Positions 43,678 to 52,782 of a DNA stretch of 64,000 nucleotides are shown piece by piece. Source of the stretch: Bradyrhizobium sp. URHD0069. GTDB taxonomy: Bacteria; Pseudomonadota; Alphaproteobacteria; Rhizobiales; Xanthobacteraceae. Location: contig NZ_JNIJ01000012.1 of assembly GCF_000701345.1 (NCBI RefSeq), positions 1-64,000 of the forward strand, read 5' to 3'. Each line of letters begins with the position of its first letter. Within the stretch, counting starts at the first letter, position 1. The translations under genes were made by a program, and so were the position numbers. A model generated the notes under the pieces. It worked only from the letters and a program-made list of their open reading frames with translations, was not told where the DNA came from and ran no database searches.

Positions 43678-43941
43678 ATGTATACCGCACGGATCGTCGT
43701 CCTGACCATCGCCCTCAGTGCCGGCAGCGTTGCCGCAGATCTTGCGAGCGGCTCTGATAACAAGCCTTCTCCGATCACACCGGTTGCCCAGCGGCAGACC
43801 GTGGACGCTCTCGTTGCGACGTCCGACATCGGCCTTGGCCGGTCGGTCGCACCTGAGACCCTGCAATGGCAGATCTGGCCGGCAGCGACCGCAAACAACA
43901 GCTTTATTCGCCGCGGCGTCTCCAGCCCGACGACGACATAG
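43678..43941 (+). pseudogene. cpaB: Truncated CpaB (Flp pilus assembly) gene
   Basis: The 87-codon frame reads as the N-terminus of CpaB/RcpC: a membrane helix (TARIVVLTIALSAGSVAA), then VDALVATSDIGLGRSVAPETLQWQ and WPAATANNSFIRR, which is the start of the SAF domain. After that it runs out of frame (GVSSPTTT) and stops, leaving about one third of the usual length. The remainder is absent; cpaC starts 24 bases later. The product is very unlikely to work. Confidence 0.8.
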
Positions 43942-43964
43942 AAGTGACTGAAGGGACGTTTGCT

Positions 43965-45431
43965 ATGAAATGCGGGGAAAATCAGCTGGCGATGCGAACC
44001 TTTCTGGTCCGCGCCTTGTCGTTTTCGGCGGTCGCTGCGCTGACACTTATTCCGGCTTTGACGCCGGTTGTGGCGAGCGACTACGCGACGCCAGCCGTCG
44101 CTGGCGGACAAACTAAGACTCGCTTCCTTGCGCTGGGCATTGGGAAATCCGTCGTGATCGATTTGCCGCGTGAGGCCAAGGACGTGCTGGTCGCCGATCC
44201 GAAGATTGCAAACGCAGTCATACGTTCCGCGCAGCGCGCCTACATTATCGGCGCCGCGGTCGGTCAGACCAACGTCGTATTCTTCGATGCCGAAGGCCAG
44301 CAGATTTTAGCCTATGACATCGCGGTCAAGCGCGATCTCAACGGCGTGCGCGCCGCGCTGAGGCAAATGCTGCCTACGTCGGGAATTCAGGCCGAAGGCA
44401 TCGGCGACGGCGTCATGCTGACGGGCTCGGTGTCCAGTCCGATCGAGGCCCAGCAGGCGGGCGATGTCGCCGCGCGGCTGGTGGGCGGTGCCGACAAGGT
44501 CGTCAACTCCATCGTGGTCCGCAGCCGCGATCAGGTGATGCTGAAGGTCACAGTCGCGGAAGTGCGGCGGGACATCGTCAAACAGATCGGCGTCGATCTC
44601 AGTGCCAGCATGAATTACGGCACCGCCGTGGTCAATTTCAACAATAGTAATCCGTTCACTGCAAACAATGCGCCGCTCGTCCCTGACAACCACTTGAGCG
44701 CAGCGGCCCTAACCAAGGGTCTCCCCTCGGTCGTCGCTACCCTGCGCGCGATGGAGAGCGCTGGCGTGGTGCGGACGCTGGCAGAGCCGAATCTGACAGC
44801 GATCTCCGGCGAGTCGGCGACATTTATCTCGGGCGGTGAGTTTCCAATTCCGACCGGCGTGACCTGCCAAACGACGACAGGGGGCGCGCTCGGCAATTGC
44901 GTCCAGACGGTCGCCTTCAAGAAATTCGGCATCTCGCTCAACTTCACGCCGGTGGTACTGACCGAAGGACGGATCAGCCTGCGCGTGATGACCGAAGTGT
45001 CGGAAGTCTCGGCCGAAAACGCTTTGACTGGCGGCGCCGGTGGAACGACGATTCCTTCGATCAAGACCCGTCGCGCGGAAACCACGCTGGAAATTCCGTC
45101 AGGCGGGTCTTTGGCGATGGCAGGCCTGATCCAGGAGCAAACCAAGCAAGCCGTCAACGGAATGCCCGGCATCGACCGGGTGCCGATTCTTGGGCAGCTT
45201 TTCAGGAGCCAGGACTTCGTCAACAACCAGACCGAGCTGATGGTCATCGTGACGCCCTATGTCGTTCGGGCGGTTGCCCAGCAAGAGTTGTCGCGTCCTG
45301 ATGACGGCTTTGCGCCTGCATCGGATGCCCAATCGACACTGCTGGCCCAGATCAGCCGGATTTACGGCGTTTCCGGCCCCGTCGAACCAGTTGGCAGCTA
45401 TCAGAGCAACTTTGGCTTTATCACTGACTGA
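43965..45431 (+). CDS. cpaC: Flp pilus secretin CpaC/RcpA
   Basis: Outer-membrane secretin of the Flp/Tad pilus system. It is 488 residues with a signal peptide (to about 37, VVA-SDYAT). An N-terminal BON/pilus-formation domain (GKSVVIDLPREAKDVLVADPKIANAVI, in parts) is followed by the secretin core (VVATLRAMESAGVVRTLAEPNLTAISGESATFISGGEFPIP, in parts) and the C-terminal VPILGQLFRSQDFVNNQTELMVIVTPYVV. ATG 43965 follows GAAGGGA; ATG 43992 is a possible shorter start. Confidence 0.93.
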   Translation: MKCGENQLAMRTFLVRALSFSAVAALTLIPALTPVVASDYATPAVAGGQTKTRFLALGIGKSVVIDLPREAKDVLVADPKIANAVIRSAQRAYIIGAAVGQTNVVFFDAEGQQILAYDIAVKRDLNGVRAALRQMLPTSGIQAEGIGDGVMLTGSVSSPIEAQQAGDVAARLVGGADKVVNSIVVRSRDQVMLKVTVAEVRRDIVKQIGVDLSASMNYGTAVVNFNNSNPFTANNAPLVPDNHLSAAALTKGLPSVVATLRAMESAGVVRTLAEPNLTAISGESATFISGGEFPIPTGVTCQTTTGGALGNCVQTVAFKKFGISLNFTPVVLTEGRISLRVMTEVSEVSAENALTGGAGGTTIPSIKTRRAETTLEIPSGGSLAMAGLIQEQTKQAVNGMPGIDRVPILGQLFRSQDFVNNQTELMVIVTPYVVRAVAQQELSRPDDGFAPASDAQSTLLAQISRIYGVSGPVEPVGSYQSNFGFITD

Positions 45432-45469
45432 GGCGGAGCGCCCGACCAATGCGGGACGAGGACAGAACG

Positions 45470-46210
45470 ATGATAAACAGAATACCGGTCGATCGCCTTA
45501 GGACCCTGCGCTTATTGAGCGCAATAGTTGGCCTTTCAACCGCGCTGGGTGCGTGCACCAGTACGGGTGGAGAAGTCGTGACGGCGAGTGTCCCCAATGA
45601 TTACCGCCTGCGTCATCCGATCGCGATTCAGGAAGCCGACCGCTCAGTCGTCATTTTCGTCGGTCATGCACGCGGCGGACTGTCCGCTTCACAACGCGCT
45701 GACGTCGTTGGACTGGCGCAGACATGGGTTCGCGAAGGCACCGGTGCGATTGTGGTCGATGTGCCGGTCGACACGCCGAATGCACGCGCCGCGGGGGCTA
45801 CCTTCCGGGAAGTTCAGGCGCTACTTGCCGCGGGCGGCGTACCTCCACGCGGAATTAAGCTGCGTCACTACCGTCCGAATGACCCTCGAACGCTCGCGAC
45901 GATCAGGCTGAGCTATCCAAGGATTGCGGCGGTTGCCGGACCCTGCGGTCTGTGGCCGGAAGATCTCGGACCTTCGATCGAGAACAAGAACTACTTCGAA
46001 AACAAGCCGTATCACAATTTCGGTTGCGCCAACCAGCGCAACCTGGCGGCGATGGTCGACAACCCGTCGGACCTCGTGCAGCCGCGCTCTGAAACCCCCG
46101 CCTATACGGCGCGGCGCACGGCCGCTTTCGAGAAGTATCGCAAAGGCGAGTCGACCACGACCACCTATCCCGAAGCGGACCAGGCCAAACTCAGCAGTAC
46201 AGGCAAATGA
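45470..46210 (+). CDS. cpaD: CpaD family pilus lipoprotein
   Basis: Pilus assembly lipoprotein CpaD, thought to sit with the CpaC secretin. It is 246 residues. A lipoprotein signal with lipobox LGAC (Cys about 29) is followed by the CpaD pattern DYRLRHPIAIQEADRSVVIFVG and the two conserved Cys regions (AGPCGLWPEDLGP, NFGCANQRNLAAMVDNPSDLVQPR). ATG 45470 has GAGGAC upstream. The stop overlaps the cpaE start (ATGA). Confidence 0.93.
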   Translation: MINRIPVDRLRTLRLLSAIVGLSTALGACTSTGGEVVTASVPNDYRLRHPIAIQEADRSVVIFVGHARGGLSASQRADVVGLAQTWVREGTGAIVVDVPVDTPNARAAGATFREVQALLAAGGVPPRGIKLRHYRPNDPRTLATIRLSYPRIAAVAGPCGLWPEDLGPSIENKNYFENKPYHNFGCANQRNLAAMVDNPSDLVQPRSETPAYTARRTAAFEKYRKGESTTTTYPEADQAKLSSTGK

Positions 46211-47487
46211 TCAGTCACGCCCGCCAAAATCCCCAAGAGCAGCCGGACATCGCACCGCCCGCGGACGATTACATCGCTCCGGCACCTCGTGTGTCGGTGC
46301 AGGCCTTTTGCGAAACCGCGGAAACCGGAGCCGCCGTGCGATCGGCGGGCGAAGACCGCCGTCTCGGCAAGGCCCATCTCTCGGTGCAAATGGGCGGCGT
46401 GGCAGCCGCCATCGAAGCCTATCGCACTGTGCCTACTCCGAACGTGATCATCCTGGAAACCGAAGGCCGCAGCGATATCCTTGCCGGCCTCGATCAGCTC
46501 GCAACCGTGTGCGATGCCGGCACCCGCGTCGTCGTGATCGGCAGTGACAACGATGTCGCGCCTTATCGCGAACTGGTGCGTCGTGGCGTCAGCGACTACG
46601 TAGTCGGGCCGGTCGACACCCTTGATGTCGTGCGCTCGATTTGCGGCTTGTTCTCTGCGTCGGAAGCAATAACCGTCGGTCGGATCATCGCAATCGTCGG
46701 CGCAAAAGGCGGCGTCGGCTCATCCACCGTTGCGCACAATGTAGCCTGGGCGATCGCGCGCGATGTCGCGCTGGATTCCGTCGTCATCGATCTCGACCTC
46801 GCGTTCGGTACCGCCGGCCTCGACTACAATCAGGATCCATTGCAGGGAATCGCCAATGCGGTGTTTTCGCCCGATCGGCTCGATACCGCAGTCATGGAAC
46901 GCTTGCTGGCGAAATGCACGGACCACCTCAGCCTGCTGTCGGCGCCGGCGTCGCTCGAGCGGGTCTACGACTTCGGCGACGACGCCTTCGATTCGATCTT
47001 CGATACGTTACGCATGACGACGCCTTGCATCGTGCTGGACGTTCCACACCAATGGTCGGGATGGACCAAGCGCGCTCTGGTCGGGGCGGATGACATTCTG
47101 ATAGTTGCCGAGCCGGACCTCGCTAATCTACGCAATACCAAGAACATGCTGAATATCTTGAAAGCGTCGCGGCCCAACGACCGGCCGCCGTTGTATTGTC
47201 TCAATCAGGTCGGGATGCCGAAGCGCCCGGAAATCACCGCGCGCGAATTCGCCAAGACCATCGAGAGCCAGCCGATCGCGGCTATTCCGTTCGATTCGCG
47301 AATGTTCGGCGCAGCTGCCAACAACGGTCAGATGATCGCGGAAATCAACGCCAAACACCGCACCACTGAAATGTTCCTGCAGATCGCGCAACGGTTGACA
47401 GGCCGTGGCGAAACCAAAAAGCCGCGGGCTTCGTTCCTCTCGCCTATCATCAAGAAGTTGCGAGCAAAGACCGCCGGCGGTTCGTAA
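46207..47487 (+). CDS. cpaE: CpaE family pilus assembly ATPase-like protein
   Basis: ParA/MinD-like protein of the Flp pilus system, which in Caulobacter directs the pilus machine to the pole. It is 426 residues. An N-terminal receiver-like domain spans about 55-150, and the deviant Walker A motif is KGGVGSS near residue 166. A central FGTAGLDYNQDPLQGIANAVF and the C-terminal MIAEINAKHRTTEMFLQIAQRL are also seen. It overlaps cpaD by four bases. cpaF would normally follow; here the next gene is on the opposite strand. Confidence 0.92.
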   Translation: MISHARQNPQEQPDIAPPADDYIAPAPRVSVQAFCETAETGAAVRSAGEDRRLGKAHLSVQMGGVAAAIEAYRTVPTPNVIILETEGRSDILAGLDQLATVCDAGTRVVVIGSDNDVAPYRELVRRGVSDYVVGPVDTLDVVRSICGLFSASEAITVGRIIAIVGAKGGVGSSTVAHNVAWAIARDVALDSVVIDLDLAFGTAGLDYNQDPLQGIANAVFSPDRLDTAVMERLLAKCTDHLSLLSAPASLERVYDFGDDAFDSIFDTLRMTTPCIVLDVPHQWSGWTKRALVGADDILIVAEPDLANLRNTKNMLNILKASRPNDRPPLYCLNQVGMPKRPEITAREFAKTIESQPIAAIPFDSRMFGAAANNGQMIAEINAKHRTTEMFLQIAQRLTGRGETKKPRASFLSPIIKKLRAKTAGGS

Positions 47488-47535
47488 GCCATAAGGGATC
47501 GCCGACGACTGAACCCGAAGCCCATTCGTCAAAGG

Positions 47536-48348
47536 TCAATCAGGGCGCCCGATAGCTGTCGCCGGCATTTTAGCCGCGTCCGCACGCGCATTCCCTTTCC
47601 GAGACAATATTCGCCTCAGATAAGCGACATTCGCCGCCGCTTCGTCGGCCGGCCGATCGGCCTTCACAATGCTTTCAGCCTCGGCAAGACGGCCCTGCAG
47701 GCCAACCACCAACGCCAAATTCAGACGCACGCGTTGATCAGCATCCGGGCGGCTCTGCGCACGGCGCAAAGTCTCCTCCGCTTTGGCCAGATCTTTTGAA
47801 AGAACGTACGACAGACCGAGATTGGACAACACTGAGGGTTCTTCGGGCACAATTTTCAACGCGCTCGCGTAGTATTGCCGCGCTTCGTCGTATCGGCCAA
47901 GTTGATCGAGTGCGGTTCCTTGAGCCGAGAGGATCCGCCAATCGGGATCGTCGGGGGTATGGGCGCGGCTGAGGACGTCGAATGCTTGCTGGAAATTGGC
48001 ATTGTCCGCCAGCGCTCGCCCATAACCAGCAAGAAGCGTTTTGTCACTGGGGTGAGCGATCGTAGCCTGTTCGAGCACCGCGACCGCCTGGGACCGCTGC
48101 CCCGCGGCTCGCAGCGCCTTTCCGTATTGTAACGCCGTGACGGCGTCGTTGGGGTTAGCGCGAAAGCGATCGCGATAAAGCTCTACCTCGCGCCGAGGGT
48201 CGGCCGCGCCGCTTGCCTCGGTTTTCTCACCCAGCGACCCCGTGATATCCGACGGGCCCGCGGTCTGGCAGCTACTCAGCCCCAACACCAAAATCGCGGA
48301 CAATGCTGTGGATCCGAGAAGTCTCGCGAAGCGACAGTGCTGGAGCAT
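47536..48348 (-). CDS. TadD-like TPR lipoprotein
   Basis: A 270-residue lipoprotein with lipobox LSSC (Cys about 27) and a chain of tetratricopeptide repeats (about 60-225). Motifs such as ALQYGKALRAAGQRSQAVAVLEQA, GRYDEARQYYASALKIVPEEPSVLSNLGLSY and LAKAEETLRRA are typical TPR helices (quoted in parts). TadD proteins of Flp/Tad loci have this design and act as pilotins or assembly factors. Placement next to cpaE, though convergent, supports that. It could also be a general TPR lipoprotein. Confidence 0.82.
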   Translation of the reverse strand: MLQHCRFARLLGSTALSAILVLGLSSCQTAGPSDITGSLGEKTEASGAADPRREVELYRDRFRANPNDAVTALQYGKALRAAGQRSQAVAVLEQATIAHPSDKTLLAGYGRALADNANFQQAFDVLSRAHTPDDPDWRILSAQGTALDQLGRYDEARQYYASALKIVPEEPSVLSNLGLSYVLSKDLAKAEETLRRAQSRPDADQRVRLNLALVVGLQGRLAEAESIVKADRPADEAAANVAYLRRILSRKGNARADAAKMPATAIGRPD

Positions 48349-48536
48349 GTACTTTGACCTTCTGGTCGGGCGACCGACCAGAAAATGCTCGCAGGTTAAC
48401 CCTAAGTTCCGGTTAAACCGGCGGTATGCCCCCGGTTGCGGTCACGGGCGACCTGAGCGAGATCGTTGGGGCCGGCCTCGCGCTTATGGACCAAGGGCGC
48501 TGACCGGCCTCGATGCCTTGACGGGGGCCTTTCGAT

Positions 48537-48782
48537 CTAGTCGATGAATTGAGCGCCCAATTCGCAACCGATCCGCCATGCCAGCCGACATTGGCGCGGG
48601 CGACCTGTTGAGAATATGATGGTGAACTCGCGTGGAATGTCGAGATATTCGGCGATTACCTTCACCCCGCCTTCCGACACGTCCGTGATCAAGCAGTCGC
48701 GCGGCAACGAGCCGGTCCCGAATTGGATCCTCGCGATACTTCTACATAGACGACGTTCACTTCCACGCCGATTCGCCAACAT
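48537..48782 (-). CDS. Small PilZ-domain protein
   Basis: An 81-residue protein that is almost entirely a PilZ domain. It has NRRGSERRL (the RxxxR c-di-GMP-binding type motif, here RRGSERR), then DCLITDVSEGGVKV (matching D/NxSxxG as DVSEGG), then strands ending CRLAWRIGCELGAQFID. Both halves of a c-di-GMP site are present, so it may sense cyclic di-GMP. The nearby pilus genes suggest a surface-behaviour link; this is inferred. Confidence 0.88.
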   Translation of the reverse strand: MLANRRGSERRLCRSIARIQFGTGSLPRDCLITDVSEGGVKVIAEYLDIPREFTIIFSTGRPRQCRLAWRIGCELGAQFID

Positions 48783-48995
48783 GTCGATCCTTCACCTTGT
48801 TCGATAATGGTTCTTCCGCCATTCCGACCGCTTTTAAAGAAGAATCGTTGGAATCTGCCTAGCAGGACCTGTTGCAATGTATCTTTCTTTTTGAATTCTT
48901 TTTATCTAATTCCGCAGACACATCTCGAATTGCCGTGAATCGCTATAAATGCCGCAGTAACCATCCCGCAGCGGATACTTAGTGGTGCGCAACGC

Positions 48996-49328
48996 TCAGT
49001 CGCCCGCTGTCGAGGCCTGGCGTCCGTTGACGATGATGAAATACAGGTTGCGAATGTAGACTACGAGGCCGAATGCCTGGCCGGCGATGAATACAGGGTC
49101 CCTGCGATACAGCGCGTAAATCAACAGCAATACGCCGCCGCCAATCGAGAAGAACCAGAACGCCACCGGGATCACGCTCTTGCGCGCGCGCTCCGAGGCG
49201 ATCCATTGCACCACAAAGCGCATGGTGAAAAACGCCTGCGCCACGAATCCCAGGACGACCCAGCCATCGAACTTGATGACGAAGACATCGTGCAGATAGG
49301 TGGCCAGTGCGTTGAAGATTTCAGTCAT
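48996..49328 (-). CDS. LAB_N domain membrane protein
   Basis: A 110-residue protein matching the lipid-A-disaccharide-synthase N-terminal (LAB_N) family, with three or four membrane helices. Pattern: GWVVLGFVAQAFFTMRFVVQWIASERARKSVIPVAFWFFSIGGG, then YALYRRDPVFIAGQAFG (in parts). Such proteins usually occur next to a polyprenyl-phosphate glycosyltransferase and an ArnT-type transferase, as here. It overlaps the glycosyltransferase gene by eight bases and is the last gene of the operon. Its exact role is unknown. Confidence 0.9.
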   Translation of the reverse strand: MTEIFNALATYLHDVFVIKFDGWVVLGFVAQAFFTMRFVVQWIASERARKSVIPVAFWFFSIGGGVLLLIYALYRRDPVFIAGQAFGLVVYIRNLYFIIVNGRQASTAGD

Positions 49329-50085
49329 GGCACGTCACCTCGGTCACAACAGGCGTCGGCTGCTTGCGGCGGATCAGCCACCATACGCCTGCGAGATCCA
49401 TGATCCCGATCCACAGCCGATCAAAGAACCCATAGTTTGACACGCCGGAACGGCGCGGCCGATCGATCACGTCGACATAGGCGATCTCGTAACCTTCGCG
49501 GCGCATCAGCGCCGGCAGAAAGCGATGCAACCCGTCGAAATAGGGCATCATCAGGAATACCTCGCGTCGGAATGCCTTCAGGCCGCAGCCGGTATCGCGG
49601 GTGCCATCGCGCAGGATTGCGCTGCGCACGCCGTTGGCAATGCGCGACTGAATCTTCTTAAACCCGGTGTCCTTGCGTCCGACCCTTTGCCCGGCGGCAA
49701 GACCGACGCGGTCGCCGCCTTTCTCGATCGTCGAAATCAAATCCGGCAGGAATGCCGGATTGTTTTGCCCGTCGCCGTCGAGCGTCGCCACGATCGTGCC
49801 GCGCGCGGCGCGAACCCCGCTGCGCACCGCCGCCGACTGACCTGACGATGTCGCGTGGCGGATCTGACGCAGATTTGCGCGCTGCTTCATAACAGCTGCA
49901 AGCCGCTCCGCGGTCGCATCGGTTGAGCCGTCATTGACGTAGATGATTTCATAAGCCCATCGGCCGTCGAGGGCAGCAACGATCTCGGCGATCAGCGGAC
50001 TTACGTTCTCGGCTTCGTTGCGCACGGGAACGACGATAGAAACGGCCACAGCGGCTGTGTCAGAGGAAGGCAATTCGACACTCAT
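49321..50085 (-). CDS. Family 2 glycosyltransferase (dolichyl/polyprenyl-phosphate mannosyltransferase type)
   Basis: A 254-residue GT2 enzyme with the DPM1-type start VSIVVPVRNEAENVSPLI, nucleotide-sugar motif YVNDGSTD, and acceptor motif TLDGDGQNNPAFLPDLI. It would move a sugar (mannose or related) from a nucleotide to polyprenyl phosphate on the cytoplasmic face. No C-terminal membrane helices are obvious; the LAB_N protein may provide the membrane part. It forms an operon with the ArnT-like, PAP2 and LAB_N genes. Confidence 0.9.
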   Translation of the reverse strand: MSVELPSSDTAAVAVSIVVPVRNEAENVSPLIAEIVAALDGRWAYEIIYVNDGSTDATAERLAAVMKQRANLRQIRHATSSGQSAAVRSGVRAARGTIVATLDGDGQNNPAFLPDLISTIEKGGDRVGLAAGQRVGRKDTGFKKIQSRIANGVRSAILRDGTRDTGCGLKAFRREVFLMMPYFDGLHRFLPALMRREGYEIAYVDVIDRPRRSGVSNYGFFDRLWIGIMDLAGVWWLIRRKQPTPVVTEVTCHD

Positions 50086-50142
50086 GGTTTGAGTAGGCCT
50101 GCGCCCGGAACCGCCGTGCCAGTGCTTTGCGGCGTCCGCTTC

Positions 50143-50988
50143 TTATGGGGCGAACGCCTCGCGGGCAACCCTTTTGAAACGGCCCAGCGAGGGTCCGGTC
50201 AGCGGCACAATTGCGCCGTCGCGGCGGATGGCGAAGCCCAGACGGCGTGCCGCGAACCAGTATCGAACGGCCATTGCGCCGATCACACCGATCAATGCGC
50301 CCGCGACCACGTCGCTGGGATGATGGGCCAGCAACACGAGGCGGCTGAGCGCGATCAGAACAGCATATACTGCCATCGCAATCCGGGCCCGAGGCCAAAT
50401 CGCTGATACCGCGAAAGCCAAGGCGAAGCTCGTGATCGCATGACCCGAAGGGAAGCTGGCATAGGCTTCGCTCCCATCGAAATGCGCGAACTTGAACGCG
50501 TTGGCTTCACCGCCGACAAAAGGCCGGCCGCGTCCCACCATCCATTTGAGGACTTCGCCAGTGAGGACCGGCACCAGCACGGCAAAAAACAGAAATTGCA
50601 GCCGTGTGCCCAGGCCAAGCAGCAGGGATCGCGAGGCTCCGTGCAAACGTGGAGAAGCAAGCGCAACGACGAACAGCATCGCCGCCAACAGCCACAGCAC
50701 GTAGGCGGATTTCCCGAAGTCGGTGAGGATGCGAACCGGCCAGAGGCTCGCCGTGCCGCGCGGCGGCATCAGGCCGATCTCTCGCACATCCAGCATGTAC
50801 ATCATCGCGATGATGACGACGCCAATGCCTGCGGTGGCGAGCCATACGTGGCGTGCCGCTCTCCGTGCCGCCTCCGCGCGCTGCGAGTGCGATGGCGGCC
50901 GCACGAGTTGCGTCACCGACAGCACCACCAGGGTGAAAAACCGTGAGAGATAGTTCGATTGTACGCCGGTTCCGCTCTGAGAGGACAT
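50143..50988 (-). CDS. PAP2-family membrane phosphatase
   Basis: A 281-residue integral membrane lipid phosphatase. All three PAP2 motifs are present: KWMVGRGRP, SFPSGHA (active-site His), and SRLVLLAHHPSDV. About six membrane helices. ATG 50988 lies 3 bases after the preceding glycosyltransferase's stop, with GGAG upstream; the frame is open 64 codons earlier inside that gene but this is not coding. It would remove phosphate from lipid A or recycle polyprenyl pyrophosphate. Confidence 0.9.
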   Translation of the reverse strand: MSSQSGTGVQSNYLSRFFTLVVLSVTQLVRPPSHSQRAEAARRAARHVWLATAGIGVVIIAMMYMLDVREIGLMPPRGTASLWPVRILTDFGKSAYVLWLLAAMLFVVALASPRLHGASRSLLLGLGTRLQFLFFAVLVPVLTGEVLKWMVGRGRPFVGGEANAFKFAHFDGSEAYASFPSGHAITSFALAFAVSAIWPRARIAMAVYAVLIALSRLVLLAHHPSDVVAGALIGVIGAMAVRYWFAARRLGFAIRRDGAIVPLTGPSLGRFKRVAREAFAP

Positions 50989-50989
50989 C

Positions 50990-52732
50990 TTACTCCGTTC
51001 CCTCGGAGCGGAAGATCGCAATCGAAATCGCTTTGCCCTGCGAAATATTATAGCCGTCGATGCGGGTGGCGACGTTGTAACGCAGCCCGATGGCCTCGGC
51101 GCGCTGGGCAAAACTACGTTCGGAGCGGGACTCCACGAGCGCGAACCTGCAACTGCCTTGGCCCAAAAAGTCCGCGGCACCCGATCCGTCGGTCAGCAGC
51201 GTCGAGGTGCCGGTCATGAACACGAGACTCGGCTCGTGAAACCCCGCTGCGGCGGCTTTCGGTCCGACGCAGACGACGTTGCGCAGCGCGCGCGCTATCT
51301 CGGCGCTCGGGAATAACCGGGTCAGCGCCGGCAACACGACGCCATAGATGGCCGCGGCCAAAAACATCGCGGCGACCACCGCGTTCAGCAGCGAGCGTTC
51401 GGCGCGATTGTCGTCGTAAAGCCACCACGCGAACAGTCCGAAAATGAGCGACGCGGCCACGAAGGGCCACGCCAGAAACACCGGCTGACGCGTCAGCGTA
51501 ATCGCGCCGATGACGGCGATGATTGAAGCCAGAGCCGGGATGACAAACCACCAGGCTGCGCCACGCATCAGCCAGGATCGCGACAACACGCGGCGCTCGA
51601 GCGCGCCGACCGTCAGGATCGCGATCGCCGGATAGAGCGGCAGCACATAATGCGGCAGCTTGGTCAGCACCATCTCGAAGACGATCCAGGAAGGAACCAG
51701 CCACGCCAGCAGGTACTGCGCGCCGGGCTCCCGCCTCGCGCGCCACACCGCCGGCGCCGCCATTCCCGCCAGCGGCGCCCCGGGCCAGAATGTCACCCAG
51801 AACAGCAGCAGATAAAGCCCAGGCGGCGCGCCGTGGGATTCCTGCGCGCCCAGCTTGCTCAACATGTCGCCGCCGATCGAATCCGCGAAGAATGTATCGC
51901 CGGCACGCCAGAAGATCGCGACAAACCAGGGCAGCACCAGCACCAGTAGCCACATCAGGCCCCATACCGGACGCAGACGCCACAGCCACGTTGCGGACCG
52001 ATCGAGGATCGCGAGTGTGCCGATCGTCAGCGCCACGAACATCAGGATCAAGGGTCCCTTGAGCAGGATGCCGCCGGCCAGCGCCGTCCAGAAAATCGCG
52101 GGCCATGTCCATGGCGGATGCACGGGATCTTCGCCCCGCTGCCAGGACAGATATACCCGCGCCAGCGCGCCCATCGCCGCGACGACCGTGAGCAACAACA
52201 TCGCATCGGTCTTGGCGAGCCGAGCTTCAGCGCCGAGCAACACCGAACTGCACAGGATGAGCGCGGCGAGTATCGCGCCGCGCCGCGTCACGAACGCCAG
52301 CGCCGTCCAGTAGGTCAGCAGCACCGCGCCGATCGCACCGATCAGGGACGGAACGCGATAGAGCCAAATGCGCACTTGCGCCCGCGGCAAGCCCAACGCG
52401 GAGGCGGTTTCGACCGCGGCTGCCTGCAGCCAGTACACCCCTACCGGTTTCTTGTAGCGCACCTCGTCCTGGAAACGGATGTCGACGAAATCGCCGGTCT
52501 CGACCATTTGTTTGGTCGCCTGCGCGAACCGCGCCTCGTCGCGGTCGATCGGCGGGATGTTGAAAAAACCCGGCAGGAACAACAACAGACCGCAGAGGGT
52601 CAGGAACGCGACCGCCCGGAAATGGCTGCTCGTGACGAAATCGAGCACTCCGGCGAGCCTGCTACCCGGATTTGCCCGGTTTTTCGGCTCGCGCGGTGCT
52701 CCAAATCGGGGGCTGGCATAGGTCTCGACCAT
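50990..52732 (-). CDS. ArnT/PMT-type glycosyltransferase (GT39/GT83)
   Basis: A 580-residue membrane glycosyltransferase with the ArnT/PMT start PPIDRDEARFAQATKQMVETGDF, whose DE(A)R carries the catalytic acid, and KKPVGVYWLQAAAV. About 11-13 membrane helices and a C-terminal periplasmic domain. It would transfer a sugar from polyprenyl phosphate to an acceptor, such as lipid A, on the periplasmic side. It is the first gene of the four-gene operon. Sugar and acceptor cannot be read from sequence. Confidence 0.9.
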   Translation of the reverse strand: MVETYASPRFGAPREPKNRANPGSRLAGVLDFVTSSHFRAVAFLTLCGLLLFLPGFFNIPPIDRDEARFAQATKQMVETGDFVDIRFQDEVRYKKPVGVYWLQAAAVETASALGLPRAQVRIWLYRVPSLIGAIGAVLLTYWTALAFVTRRGAILAALILCSSVLLGAEARLAKTDAMLLLTVVAAMGALARVYLSWQRGEDPVHPPWTWPAIFWTALAGGILLKGPLILMFVALTIGTLAILDRSATWLWRLRPVWGLMWLLVLVLPWFVAIFWRAGDTFFADSIGGDMLSKLGAQESHGAPPGLYLLLFWVTFWPGAPLAGMAAPAVWRARREPGAQYLLAWLVPSWIVFEMVLTKLPHYVLPLYPAIAILTVGALERRVLSRSWLMRGAAWWFVIPALASIIAVIGAITLTRQPVFLAWPFVAASLIFGLFAWWLYDDNRAERSLLNAVVAAMFLAAAIYGVVLPALTRLFPSAEIARALRNVVCVGPKAAAAGFHEPSLVFMTGTSTLLTDGSGAADFLGQGSCRFALVESRSERSFAQRAEAIGLRYNVATRIDGYNISQGKAISIAIFRSEGTE

Positions 52733-52782
52733 CGGTTCCGCATACGCCGAAACCGCTATCAGGACAACCGGTTAGGGAACTT

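Noticed and set aside
43257..44111. 284-codon minus-strand frame across the cpaB remnant
   Set aside because: It overlaps recognisable cpaB and cpaC coding sequence on the plus strand and has no supporting signals.
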